The notes under the pieces are model-generated. The model was not told the DNA's origin, did no database searches, and was given only the letters and a program-made list of their open reading frames with translations. The position numbers and the translations under genes are program-made. A stretch of 64,000 bases of DNA from Malania oleifera (taxonomy: Eukaryota; Streptophyta; Magnoliopsida; Santalales; Ximeniaceae): contig NC_080428.1 in NCBI RefSeq assembly GCF_029873635.1, positions 64,641,101-64,705,100 on the forward strand, written 5' to 3'. The first letter of the stretch is position 1. The number at the start of each line of letters is the position of its first letter. This document shows, piece by piece, positions 1 to 12,040 of this stretch.

Positions 1-205
1 CGAGGATGGTGCGACGACTCGAGGATTCTCTAGCCAGAGATGAAGGTGGAGAACTGTGTGCGGCCATGATATGGTGCTGCGATTGCCGGTGGGGAGGCGT
101 CGAGGAAGCTGGGGAATCTCGCCGGGAGCATGGGTGCTGCCGTGGTGCTGCTGCGGTGGAGGAGCAGTGCAAGCCGCGAGGGTGGCGGGAGATGGTGGCC
201 TGGAG
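1..205 (-). repeat. LTR-like GC-rich flank of the Copia insertion
   Basis: This GC-rich stretch seems continuous with 7001-7455 once the Copia element is removed. Read on the minus strand, that combined sequence starts TGTTGACACC, has a TATA box near 7190 and then a pyrimidine-rich leader, which is how many plant Gypsy LTRs look. The plus-strand reading frame across it matches nothing I recognise and is probably not a gene. The assignment is an inference from layout. Confidence 0.35.
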
Positions 206-373
206 TATTACAGATTGATATAATATAGATTAAATATGTGGATATTTTTTATTGGTTTATATCGGAGTTAGTTAGTGTTAGTTACATTCAACTCTATATA
301 AATACAGAGCATTCGTTTGTAATTGAAAGATAGAAGAATGCAGTTTTAATTCTTTTCTTTACTTTCTGTTTCA
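206..373 (+). repeat. 5' LTR of Copia element A
   Basis: A short LTR of about 168 bp matches 6829-7000 closely. It ends in CA directly before a tRNA-Met primer binding site. The first dinucleotide is TA, where TG is expected, in both copies. The flanks share GGAG (just before 206 and from 7001), a probable decayed 5 bp target duplication. Short LTRs of this kind are typical of compact Ale-like Copia elements. Confidence 0.85.
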
Positions 374-385
374 TGGTATCAGAGC
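374..385 (+). promoter_or_regulatory. Primer binding site (tRNA-iMet) of Copia A
   Basis: TGGTATCAGAGC follows the 5' LTR directly. It is complementary to the 3' end of plant initiator tRNA-Met and primes minus-strand DNA synthesis in many plant Copia and Gypsy elements. Confidence 0.9.
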
Positions 386-429
386 AAATTCTTGATACTC
401 TGTTTCATGCTTTCATTTCTACATCCAGC

Positions 430-1433
430 ATGGATAATATTCCAAGCTACTATCACCTTCAAAATGGTGATTCGTCAGGAACAGTTCTGGTGTCAAATAT
501 CCTCACTAGGGACAATTATCATACATGGAGCAGGTCCATGATTATGATGTTCAAAGCAAGGAAAAAATTGGTTTCGTGGATGAATTGATTTCTCAACCGA
601 GCTTCACAGATGAATCGTATGAATTCTGGGAAAGATGCAATAATATGCTGTCTTCTTGATTGATCAACTATGTTTCGAAGGAGATTGGGTGCAGCATAAT
701 ATGTGCAAAAACAACGAGAGATATGTGGCTGGATTTAAAGAATTGATTTACTCAAGGTAATGGTCCAAGAATCTATCAATTGCTAAAAGATTTATCATAT
801 TTGGTTCAAGCAGATTTGTCTATGCGAGTTTACTATACAAGATTCAAGTCTTTGTGGGATGAATTGTCGGATTATAATCAGATTCCTATATGTTCATGTA
901 GAGCTTTACAAAAGTGCAATTGCAGTGCAATAAGGGTATTTTTGAGTTATCAAGATCGACAACATGTAATACAGTTTTTTATTGGTTTAAATGATTGTTT
1001 TTCTCATATCAGAGGACACATTCTAATGTTAGATCCATTGCCAAACATAAATAAAATTTTTTCTTTGATCATGCAAGAAGAAAAACAAAGGGAAATTAGC
1101 AAGAACAGTATGGTTGATACCGTTGCATTCATAAGCAAAAGGCAAGATACAAACTCAAATATGAAGAAATTCAATTTTGGAAAACAACAAACAAGAAGAG
1201 AAAAATTGTATTGCACTCACTGTTGCATGAATAATCATACGGTGGATAAATGCTATAGGATTCATGGTTATCCTCATGGATTCAAGCAAAATTCTGGTCG
1301 ACAGAAAGGAAAGTTTCAGGCATCTGCATATCAAGTTTTGGGTCAACTTTTGAATAATCCCTTTGAGAACTTTAATCAATTGCCTTTCTCTCAAGAAGAT
1401 TATAAAAAATTGTTATCTTTAATTCACTCATAG
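430..1433 (+). pseudogene. Copia A gag, degenerate
   Basis: This is the nucleocapsid part of a Copia polyprotein. The start lies near an ATG at 430. Recognisable segments are the NYHTWSRSM motif (about 515-540), the UBN2-type gag core (780-1130) and a CCHC zinc knuckle (CTHCCMNNHTVDKC, from about 1213). In-frame stops occur near 586 and in 640-750, so no full Gag can be made. Element B (25333 onward) encodes the same protein with far fewer lesions, so the two belong to one family. The ORF starting at 780 is only a surviving segment, not a separate gene. Confidence 0.85.
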
Positions 1434-1439
1434 CCTGAC

Positions 1440-3332
1440 GATAATACCAATCATAGAGCAGTAAATTTTGTTTCTAAATCTGCTGATCATTCCACTCAAG
1501 ATATATCATCTAATCCTAGTATTTCCTTAAGTGCATCAATTTACACTTTAATATCCCATAATACTTGGATTGTAGACATTGGAGCCACATATCATATTAT
1601 TCATTCCATTGATATGTTTACTTCCATTCCAAAGATTCTAAACATTTCCATAACATTACCAAATGGTGATAACATACCTATTACCCATATTGGTGTAGTT
1701 CGAATATCAGAAACTTTAATTCTTAAAGATATACTTTGTGTACCATCTTTCTCATACAATTTACTTTATGTAAGTAAATTTACTTCAACACAGAAATGCT
1801 CATTCATTTTTTCATCTAATTATTGTTTCATTCAAGTGCATACCCCATGGAAGATGATTGGGATAGCTAGAAGAAAAGCTGGTTTATACATATTGCACAA
1901 ATCAGGTGCTAGTAGTGATGAGATTCAACCTAAATCGAGTCTTATCAATTCTGTAACAAATTCTAAATTTTGGCATAGCAAATTAGGACATCCTTCCATG
2001 TCTAGATTGTTCTTCCTTTCCAAAAATGTATCTGATATCAATTTTATAGATAAAATTTCTGATCATTGTACTATTTTTCCATTGGCAAAACAGAAGAGAC
2101 TTCCTTTCCAAGTTCATACATATAATGAAAGTTCTATTTTTCATATTGTTCATTGTAATATATGGGGACCATTCTCGATTTCAACCCATAATGGATCCAG
2201 ATTTTTTCTTACTATAGTTGATGATCATTCAAGATTTACATGGGTTTATTTGATGAAAAACAAGTCTGAAGTTAGAAACATATTGATTACATTTTACAAT
2301 TTAATTGAAACACAATTTGGAAGAAAAATAAAATGCATAAGGAGTGATAATGGTATAGAATTTAAAATGACTAATTTTTTTGCTTCAAAAGGAATTATAC
2401 ATCAAATGTCATGCATAGAAACACCTCAATAGAATTCTATAGTTGAGAAAAAACATCAACATTTGTTAAATGTAGCAAGAGCTTTAAGATTTCAATCAAA
2501 TATTCCTTTAATTTTTTGGGGGGAATGTATACTAACTGCATGCCATCTTATAAACAAAATTCCATCTTTAGTTCTAAACAACAAATCTTCACACGAAGTT
2601 CTTTATAATTCAGTTCCATCATATAGTCATTTGAGAGTTTTTGGTTGTTTATGCTATGCATCAACCATTACTCACAACAGAAACAAATTTTCACCAAGGG
2701 CTAGAAAATGTATTTTTATAGGCTATCCTTTTGGCATAAAAGGATATAAGTTGTATGACTTGGAACTTAAAAAAAAAATTTGTTTCTAGAGATGTAGTTT
2801 TTCATGAATCAATATTCCCATTTCTTTTACAAAATGACTCATCAATTTCTAATTCAAATCTCGATATTACTTCACAAATTTTTCATTCAAAATCAGAAAA
2901 TATTGTTCTTCCAAAATCAATTCCCGATTCCATTGAAAATCCTATATCTTCCTCATCTGTTAATACACCATATCGATTAGCAAATCCTATCAACACAGAG
3001 ACCACAAATATTCCATCTCTGAGTGATCAAAATCATTTTCCTTCTCTTAGAAGACCAACCAGATTGTACAAAGCACCTAAATATCTGCAAAATTATCACT
3101 ACAACTTAGCTGCTTCTGCTTCTCAATCATCTCCTACAGCTCTTGCAATTAACTCAGGTAATAAATATAGTATTTCTGATGTTTTGTCATACTCAAAATT
3201 GTCTAAATCACATAAAACTTTTCTGTTGCAATTTCCTCCGAAATAGAACCAAGTTTTTACCATCAAGCTATCAAGCATACTCATTGGAGAGATGCCATGT
3301 CTGTGGAATTATCTGCATTAGAATCACACAAT
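1440..3332 (+). pseudogene. Copia A protease, integrase and 5' part of reverse transcriptase, degenerate
   Basis: The protease core near 1570 reads D-I-G-A where the family has D-T-G-A, so the active site is altered. The integrase zinc region follows (HSKLGHPS near 1975), with its second Cys of CxxC lost. The DDE core is visible (WGPFSI; RSDNG near 2340), with a stop at 2430. A frame change lies near 2760. Typical pol linker text (RRPTRLYKAPKYLQ) runs near 3050-3100. The sequence stops at 3337 where a solo LTR entered the reverse transcriptase and resumes at 5396. The protein is inactive on several counts. Confidence 0.85.
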
Positions 3333-3337
3333 ATTTG

Positions 3338-5395
3338 TGTAACGACCTCAAAATCTTAATATAAAATGTAACATAATAAATAGAAAAGTCAACCCAAACT
3401 CGTGGGTAACGGAGACACTTGTCAATCATAGCGAAAACCTAAGCAGTAGTAAGTATCAAATTTCAATTATCCAACCATAAAACATAATAGTAGAGTTTAC
3501 TACATCATCAAAATACTATACTTGTATACAACCTCCAAAACATCAAAATAACCTTAGGATCATACAACAAAAATCTTCTGATCCTAGATCAAAATCTTAC
3601 CCTCTTAGTGGGGTAACTCAATAAACTCAATGGCGGCCATGACCCGCCGGTCTCTTAGGGTCTCCTGAAAAATTAATTATATTCAGGGGTGAGACACTTC
3701 TCAGTAAGGGAAAATAAACTAAATACAGCTGTGTGGCAACATGAACATTTAATACAATTATACATATACAGTACATTTCATATATCTATAAACATTCGTC
3801 ATAACATACTAAATCATCATATATTGTCATATTTTTCTAGTAACTCATATCGTACATAAAACATATGTTATAACTGATAATACTAAAAAACATACACAAG
3901 ATGAATAGCTAGTTGATGTCATGTATTACCCCCTATGACGGGTTGTGCAGCCCAAAGGCGGGACCTGATAATGACTAGCTGACCACTACCGAGTCAAAAA
4001 TGTCTGTAAGTACGATGGGCCCGCCACACCCTGGTCCGGACTGCCAGGTGGACATTCATACTCTACTGAAAGTCACATCAACTATCCATCTCCCACTCCC
4101 TCGTGGGGTGATTAACACCAATCTAATCATAGATATCTGATCTATAAGTTACGGTAGCGTGCTCCTAAATTGAACTAAACTAACATCCAGGTTCTGATAA
4201 CATATAATACATGATATTATAACATCTTTCATAATTTCATAAATACGGCCTCGCGCCGAAATCATTTCATATATACACGGCCTCATGCCGGAATCATTTC
4301 ATATATATATACACAACCTCGCGCCGGAATCATTTCATATATACACGACCTCACGCCGGAATCATTTCAGGTATATACACATTCTGAAAACAAATCAATT
4401 ATTATGTATTCGTCAAAATCATCATAACATACTATGTCTTTTCATAATACCTGAAAACATACTTTACTCGTAAAATCTTCCATATCATAATACTTTTCAT
4501 GAAAATAACATTCATGCCACACCAAACTGAGTAAATCATACATTTCAGTCAAAAACCATAATTCTCGTACAACAGCAGTATATTCCCAAACATGCATTTA
4601 CTCCATAATATTCAAATATCGTACATATTTTTTATAAAATCAATTTGCTCATAAATAATAGTAATTTGCGTGAAAAATAATTTTTTTAATTTATTCCCTT
4701 ACCTGACTACTGAAAAAAGCCCCTATAAACTCTAGTCTCACACCCGTAGGATTTCCTAATCTATACCCTGAAAATGAAAACTCTTAGTACTAAACTTCAG
4801 TATTTTCATGTGTATATCATTTCCTATAACTACCGTAAGACCAAATTTGGCTTAAAAAGTCTTACCTCAACTCAGAGATGATTTTCAACTTACTTTCACC
4901 AACGATCTGCTCTGACAGATTTGGAGAGAACTTCTCCAGGAACGTCGTGGTGGCTTCAGATCATCGAACCGGCAGAAATTCGGTTCGAAATCGAAGAGAT
5001 AAGAGAGAGAAATAGAATGGAGAGAGAGAGAGAGAGAGAGAGTGAGAGAGAGAGAGAGTGAAATTTTCCTTAATTTTGAAGTTAAAAACCGGATTTTTGA
5101 TATTTATAGGACTGGATTCGTCGACGAGCCACGTCATCTCGTCGACTAGTCCTTTAATAATTTCTTCGACGAAACCCACTCCTCGACGATGAAATTCAGA
5201 CTGCTTAAAATCTCTCTCGGTATTTCCTCGTCAACGAATCCCCTGTGTTCGTCAACGAGGCCCTGGTAATTTCTCTCGGTTATTCCTTTCAAAGTGCAAT
5301 GCCGTCGACGAAGTCGATTTCCTCCTTTTGTTACTGTTTCTATTTTTCACCCTCTTAATCGTTATTTAAATACTATTATTCTTCGGGTCATCACA
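3338..5395 (-). mobile_element. Solo LTR of a Tekay/Del-type Gypsy element
   Basis: This 2058 bp block starts TGTAACGACC, ends GGTCATCACA, and is flanked by a perfect 5 bp target duplication ATTTG (3333-3337 and 5396-5400). It is the reverse complement of the LTR type seen at 50444-52521 and 60067-62086. They share the CCACGAGG block, the short tandem repeats, the TATA box (minus strand, 5101-5110) and many TCGTCGACGA motifs. With no internal region, it is most simply a solo LTR left by LTR-LTR recombination. It splits the reverse transcriptase of Copia A. Confidence 0.92.
4238..4375 (-). repeat. Tandem repeat inside the solo LTR
   Basis: Four to five units of roughly 32-38 bp alternate a CGGCCTCGCGCCG-type GC block with an AATCATTTCATATATACAC block. 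The same array, on the other strand, sits at 51440-51625 and 61030-61190 in the two LTRs of the large Gypsy element. Confidence 0.85.
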
Positions 5396-6815
5396 ATTTG
5401 GGTCTTAACATTTCTTCCTCCGGATAAAAAGCCTATAGGTTGTAGGTAGGTATATAAAATAAAATACAATTCATATGGTTCTATTGAGAGACATAAAGCA
5501 AGGCTTGTAGCTAAAGGGTATACTCAAAAAGAAGGCCTAGATTTTTTTTGAAACTAGGGTATACTCAAAAAGAAGGCCTAGATTTTTTTTGAAACTTTCT
5601 CACCTGTTGCAAAAATGGTAACTATTCGATGTGTTCTATCACTGGCTGCTATACATAATTAGCATCTTTTTCACTTAGATATCAATAATGCTTTTTTATA
5701 TGGAGACTTAGATGAAGAAGTATTCATGACAACACCTCCTGGTTATCTTCCTAAGGGGGACACAAAAGTATGTAAATTGCAAAGATACTTTTATGGCTTG
5801 AAACAAGCATCTAGGCAATGGAATTCTAAATTCAAATCTGTCCTATTTGATATTGGCTTCTCACAGTCAAAAGCAGATTATTCATTGTTTACCAAAAGGG
5901 AAGGAACTTCATTCGTGGCATTATTACTTTATGTGGATAATATACTACTTACTAGCAATGATTTGATAGCCATTGAAGCTATCAAAATAGCTTTAACAGT
6001 TAAGTTCAAGTTAAAAGATTTGGGTCTAGCTAAATTTTTTCTTGGAATGGAAATTGCAAGATCATAAAAGGGTATTTCTTTATCTCAAAGAAAGTATACT
6101 CTAGAATTGATTGCTGATTTTGGTTTACTTGCTACCAAACCTGTTTTATTTCTTATGGATACTCATGTCAAACTGTCAAAAGATGAGGGAGTAGTAATTG
6201 ATGATATTTCTGGTTATAGAAGATTAATTGGGAGGTTGATTTATCTTACTCATACCAGACTAAACATCACCTTTGCAGTCCATCATTTGAGTCAGTTTTT
6301 GGATTGTCCTCGAGTGCCACATCTTCAAGCAGCAATGAGAATTTCGAGATATTTGAAGTTAGCTCCTAGAAAAGGTCTATTTTTTTCAAGCTCTTCAGAC
6401 ATTCATATCAAAGGTTTTTCGGATTCAGATTGGGCTAGTTGTCCAGACACACGAAGATCAATTAGTGGGATCATCAGCAGAGGCTGAATATAGATCAATG
6501 GCTTTTATCGTTTGTGAGATAATATAGATTAAAGCATTACTTAATGATTTGCATCAGCCACATAGTCAACCAACACTGCTATTCTGTGATAATAAGGCAA
6601 CAATTCAAATCACAGCTAACTCAGTTTATCATGAATGCACCAAACACATCGAAATAGATTGCCACTTAGTGCAAGAAAAAATTCAAGAAGGTTCATTAAC
6701 TGTTCTTCATGTTAATTCTGCTCACGAAATAGCAGACTTAATGACAAAGCTGCTCGGATCTAAGCCATTTGATATGCTGTTGTCCAAGATGAAATGCATA
6801 ATATATACATATCAT
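5396..6815 (+). pseudogene. Copia A reverse transcriptase and RNase H, degenerate
   Basis: This continues the interrupted pol. Motifs in order are [15 protein letters not shown] (near 5480), [17 protein letters not shown] (near 5680), [16 protein letters not shown] (near 5775), YVDN (near 5930), [16 protein letters not shown] (near 6415) and an RNase H tail with HIEIDCHLVQEK (near 6645). The catalytic YVDD is changed to YVDN. A 43 bp tandem duplication (5514-5600) adds stops, and there are stops near 6065 and 6486. It cannot encode active enzyme. Confidence 0.88.
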
Positions 6816-6818
6816 CTT

Positions 6819-6827
6819 AAGGGGGAC
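6819..6827 (+). promoter_or_regulatory. Polypurine tract of Copia A
   Basis: AAGGGGGA lies directly before the 3' LTR. In this family the polypurine tract primes plus-strand DNA synthesis. Confidence 0.75.
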
Positions 6828-6828
6828 A

Positions 6829-7000
6829 TATAACAGATTGATATAATATAAATTAAATATGTGGATATTTTTCATTGGTTTATAACAGAGCTAGTTAGTT
6901 TTAGTTACATTCAACTTTGTATAAATATAGAGTATTCATTTGTAATTGAAAGATAAAGAATGCAGTTTTAATTCTTTTCTTTAGTCTGTTTTCTGTTTCA
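6829..7000 (+). repeat. 3' LTR of Copia element A
   Basis: This 172 bp copy pairs with 206-373, with several substitutions and small indels between them, so the insertion is not recent. It carries the same short AT-rich promoter-like text (TATAAATA near 6918). Confidence 0.85.
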
Positions 7001-7214
7001 GGAGCGAATGGAAGCAATGGTGTGTGAGGAAGATGCGTGGGTTGGGCAACTATGCATGAACGAGAGAGGGAGAGAAGAGGATGGGGTGGTTGTAGGCTGT
7101 GGGGGCTAGTGAGAGTGATAGAGAAAGAGAGAAGTTAGGTTTTTTGTTTTTGAATGGTTCCCCTGCTGTATGTGTGTTACCTAGTCTTTTTATAGGCTTT
7201 CATCCCCCCAACCC

Positions 7215-7249
<35 letters not shown>

Positions 7250-7334
7250 GTGGTAATAATGAAAAATAATAATGATAATAATACTAATAATAATAATAAT
7301 AATTGAAAATAACGAATATATTAATAATAATAGC

Positions 7335-7365
<31 letters not shown>

Positions 7366-7455
7366 AAAATAATGAAAATATCCTAATAATAATAATAATA
7401 AAAATAAATAGGGCTCCTTTGTTATATTTGGCCCGGGCAAAATGGGGTGTCAACA
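7001..7455 (-). repeat. LTR fragment, Tat/Athila-like start (minus strand)
   Basis: On the minus strand this reads TGTTGACACCCC from 7455, then a TAA microsatellite, then a TATA box (CCTATAAAAAG near 7190) and a CT-rich leader. That order fits U3-R-U5 of a plant Gypsy LTR. It is continuous with 1-205 across the Copia insertion. I recognise the start motif but did not find the rest of the element. Confidence 0.45.
7218..7400. repeat. TAA/AAT microsatellite tract
   Basis: Broken runs of AAT/TAA triplets. Short ORFs on both strands (poly-Ile/Asn and poly-Tyr) are artefacts of the repeat. Confidence 0.95.
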
Positions 7456-8280
7456 CATGTCATGTTTAACCCTCATGACCGGGTTGTGCGGTCCGAAAAC
7501 TGGACTTAACTTGGTTGGCCGACCAAAGCAAAATCAAAACATTTTGTCTGTAAGTGCGATTTGCCTCACAACCTAGTCCGAGAACAGATGTATACTCCCC
7601 TACTCAGGTCAAATCCACTATCCACCGCCAACACTTTCACAATAGTGTGGTTGTACTAATACCCATATGTAGCTACGATACCAACCATCCACCACATCCA
7701 GCCCATCAAGGTTCTTAGAACATATAATTGCAATTTATGCAATTACACAGTATAATACTCTCATCATTTTACCAATGTAAAATTTGTGATAAATCTTATC
7801 ATTATTCCCAATCAAGCACGTAACAAATATAACATCGTAAAATTTCAAACATACTTAATTATGCATTAAAGTAAATTAAACTCATGCTACATGCTTTATA
7901 TAATAATTGTAATTTCATAAATTAGATGAGAAATTCTCATAAATATATACTCAGTAAATTTAAATAAAAAAGTGGGTATGATTAACTCTCCATATTTAAA
8001 TTTAATCCCTAATATATTTTTGAAAAACTCAAATATGATCAAATCCCCGCACTATAATTTAATTCAAGTATATGGATATAATTTATAAAAAAAATAATCA
8101 ATTTAAATCAGACATACTTTAAAATAAATTCTGACATAATATAACACACTTACCCTAACTCTAGAGTGGTGTCTACAGCATACAAAAGATAAAATTTCTC
8201 TGATTAAATCTTTGAAGAGCGGAGTTAAGACTTAGGAATGATGTCCGTTCTTCAATTTTGCTGAGAAATGGAAGAGAAAT

Positions 8281-8326
<46 letters not shown>

Positions 8327-8385
8327 AGAGATTGTAGGGGGGTTATGAAATTCAATTTCATATGGAATCATCAGGAAGTTTCTTG

Positions 8386-8422
<37 letters not shown>

Positions 8423-8512
8423 TATTATATTATTTATTAATTAATTTTTAATTTAATTTAAATTTTTTTTACACTTACATGCATATTATTTTTGGGGTTG
8501 TTATATAGGTGA
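7456..8512 (-). repeat. Minus-strand LTR fragment related to 57338-59836
   Basis: The stretch 7458-7640 is the reverse complement of a segment near 58990-59140 (shared GGTCGGCC, GGACCGCACAACCC and CATGAGGG-type text). It also has a CT-rich leader on the minus strand (the GA run at 8283-8326) and a TA run (8388-8416). It looks like an older LTR into which the 7455-type LTR inserted. The outer boundary near 8512 is approximate. Confidence 0.45.
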
Positions 8513-10110
8513 AATCTTATAAACTCAAGTGTCTTAATATGCATGTGCATTTTGCTCAACTCTAACTTAGAAACCATACGTGAAATAAAAACCACAAGAG
8601 TTACAAAATATGCTACCTCAAACACACCCTATTACAAATAAATAATTTTACATTAAACTTCCTTGGGTGCTTGAGCTCTTTACGAGTGAGTGTCCATCTG
8701 ATCTTTCCTACTCGATGACTACTCGGTCCGATCTTTGCCTTTTTTACCGATACTTCATGTATTCGTCCTTTGAACCTATACTAAACATGATTTGCAAAGA
8801 TGGATTACATTGAGAATAACAAATGTGTTAATATCTTCAAAACATTTTAAACATGATTATGTAGCCCCCAAGCTAACAGGAAGGAGTGAAAAAAATGAAA
8901 AACAAAAACAATTGGGCTTTTATATTTAAAATAGTGGGTTACATATTACTACTGCATTGGGACACGTGGCATGTTCTAGGCCAAGCATAAATGGCGCGAT
9001 GTGGGTCATTCTCAATTGTTTGATCTATGTTTTCTTTAGATGGTCAGATTTTCACCATGTCAGCAATCCTTATTAAAAGGTTTGACTCAAGTAGGCATTG
9101 ACACATGTCAGGTGACGTCACGCTGATGTCACTCAATTTAAAAACAAAAAACAAAATAAGGGGGAAGCCATTGGATGTTGACACGTGCTAGGATGACGCC
9201 ACCTTCTGGAAAAAAGAAAAAAAATAATAAATAAAAAATAAAGAAATATCGATCACGTGTCACCACATGAGATTGACACGTGGCCCCCACTTCTAGAGTT
9301 GGTTGAATTGGTTCGGACCATCAGAATCGGTTTATTTAAATTCTTTTTATTGTTAATTTATTTATTTATAAAATTTTCAATTGAGAAAAATATTTAAAAA
9401 TCATTAAAATTTTTGAAAAATTTTAGAAAAAATTAGGAAAATTTAGTAAAAAAATCAAGAAAAATATTTTGAGTTTCATAAAAATAAAAAATATTTTTGG
9501 ACTATTTTGAGCTAAAATAAATAAGGAAAAACCTTCAAAAATCCCATAAAATTTTATAAAAATGTTAAAAAATTTTAGAAAATTTCTACAAAAATTTTGA
9601 AAGACCTCAGATGTTTTTAAAAATGTTTTTGCATATAATTTGATATATTTTTTTTTTCTAATTTTTGCAAGAGTGTGCTCCTATGATTTAAAAAATGACA
9701 ATGAGGTGTTTTTAGACCTTACCTTCATCGGCTCTAAGGGAGGGTTTTCTAACAAGATACCATCATTTGGAGACCTTATTAGACATTCTTAAATCACACT
9801 GAGATCTTTAATCTCATGATAACTTTATTTATTTATTTATTTGTTAATTTCAAAAGGAGTTAATTTAATCTTATTAAATTCAATTTGGGAATTATTCATA
9901 ACTAGTTAAATATCGTTTGTAGAACGGGTGTGTAGAGGGTGCAAATATATTCCCCTTGCATAACTGTATTCCTAATCCCAATTCTAGTATAAGCAAACCA
10001 AGACTACTGATTCTTTGGCTTATGATTAGTCTAGTGACCAATCAAATGAGTAGTAATTAGGAGTTCTAACCGTACCCAGGTAAACAATAGGTTAGTGGCA
10101 ACTCCAAATT
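8513..10110 (+). repeat. Possible Tat/Ogre-type LTR with primer-site remnant
   Basis: No gene is visible. 8960-9290 carries several ACGT-core boxes (CACGTG, GACGTCA). The 3' part ends in GTTAGTGGCAACTCC (10091-10105), which resembles the TGGCGACTCC primer site used by Tat-like Gypsy elements. 9330-9700 is A-rich with no structure I recognise. Assignment rests on this resemblance only. Confidence 0.35.
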
Positions 10111-10647
10111 CAAAATTTTCAAAAATCATATATCACCTCGCCATCCCGGGAACCCCTCTCTATGACATTGCGGCCGCTTTCCGCTCTCTTGTGTTGCCAT
10201 GCTCCCCATGTCAACAAATATTTTTTCCATGGTTTAGCTAGCATTCCTAAGTTGGACACCTTCATTACCTTGTCTTGAAAACACCTTTTCCAATTTATTT
10301 GTAAGTCACTTAATTTAATTTTAACTTCCTTACCTGCACTTTTCAATTTTCAATTCTTTTTTTTTTTTTTTTTTTTTTTTTGCCAATATACCCCATTTAG
10401 TGCCATATTTTTTTTAAAAAAAATTTCTCACATATACCCATTTCCTTTGTGAATTGCTTCTAAAAAATGCTTATAAAAAATAGTTCTTTCACATAAAATT
10501 TTAACCATTAATCGTATGATCTTATATTAGTATCTAGATCCAAATTCAAATTATTGGTACCTACACCAAATCAACATCTTTTACTTGTGTAGGTACGACT
10601 GCTAACATGTCATCTTCTAATTTGTTGTTTCCCAACCCTATGTTAAG
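10111..10647. other. No gene seen
   Basis: AT-rich sequence with a poly-T run (10360-10380). A short minus-strand ORF at 10119-10346 has no recognisable domain. Confidence 0.6.
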
Positions 10648-11458
10648 AAATCGTGCCTTACAACTTATTTTGCTAATGTAAAGATTTATATACTTTCCAA
10701 AAAATGAAAGTTATCTGGCCAACAACTTAAATAAATGATATTTTATTCTAATGTGTCATTTTTAATTAATTAAGTACTAACAGCAAGTGAACTTTAAGAG
10801 ATAAATAAAATGCAAAAAATCATTCAATTTTGAAAAATAATTATTTTAATTTTAATTTTTTTGTTTTCTAAAGAATTATTTTAAAAATTTATATACTATG
10901 GATAGTTGTGGCAAATACCACAATTTGAAATAGGGTATGAGATATGAATCATTGGGTCAAAGTCCAAGTTTGATTTGCTAATTATTTGTAATTTTATATT
11001 ATTTATATCAAATAAAAAAAACAACGGTGTTTAGGCACTATTTAGTCATGAAAATAGTTTCATTTTTTATTTATAATTTTTAAATAATCACATAAATGCC
11101 ACATTATTTTTCAATTTTCTATATCTATATAGAAAAGTGGAAAAGTATTTTTTTTATTTTTTTTATTTTTGACTTCTTAAAAATTTACGTATGAGAGTAT
11201 AATATTCAAATCTTAGAATTCAATTTGTGTGATTTTTATACATTGAATTTGTCTCAAATCTACACAAATCCAAATCCACGTCCCACAATTCATGATCATA
11301 AATGCTATCTTATATAATTAAGGAAAAATTAAAAAATGGGTTTTTTTTGTAATTATTTTGAGAACTCTAAATAAAAAATAAAATACCTATTTTGCAACTA
11401 AACAAACTCTTCATTTTCTACACTTTTAGTATGAACCTTGAAAAACTAAAAAATAAGA

Positions 11459-11499
<41 letters not shown>

Positions 11500-11655
11500 A
11501 AAAAATCAAGAATCAAGAATTGGAAATGAGAAATGTTTTCCATAACTAAATGTGTTCCAACTTTTGGTATAGGATTAAAGAATAAAACCGAATTTAGAAT
11601 GCAGAATACAAAGTTATACCATTAAGATACAATTATTTAATAATATTAACTTTTA

Positions 11656-11688
<33 letters not shown>

Positions 11689-11960
11689 GGAAAACAATTT
11701 GTATTTTTCCTTTTTAGTTCTTACAAAATTTAATAAAAATATCAGTGAATCCTATTTAATATTTATCTTAATGAAAAGCTTCTCTAATTTGAAAACATGC
11801 ATGCACATTAAAGTCTTAAAATAGAAATATTTGATGGCACAAATAAAGGATGACACGAAATAGGAAAATTGATGGCTAGTTATGGTATGTAATAATTTAT
11901 AGAAATATTTTTGTAATATCAATAATAAATGTCGATTCAAAACTTCATGACAACTCTAAC

Positions 11961-11970
11961 TCTATATAAA
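11961..11970 (+). promoter_or_regulatory. TATA box of small ORF copy I
   Basis: TCTATATAAA lies 71 bp upstream of the ATG at 12041, a normal plant TATA-to-start distance. It is kept exactly in the copies at 31518 and 46214. Confidence 0.6.
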
Positions 11971-12040
11971 GCACAAGGCTCACACTCAATTTCATACCAA
12001 AATTCATTTTAGAAAGAAAGAGTGGGGGGAAAGGAAGAAA

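Noticed and set aside
3143..3364. 73-codon ORF
   Set aside because: Off-frame reading of Copia A pol that crosses into the solo LTR.
7214..7469. ORFs on both strands rich in Ile, Asn, Tyr
   Set aside because: Products of TAA/AAT microsatellite.
11752..11940. A 62-codon minus-strand ORF that recurs at 31288-31497
   Set aside because: It is conserved only because the whole upstream region is duplicated. It overlaps the promoter side of the small ORF and has no domain.
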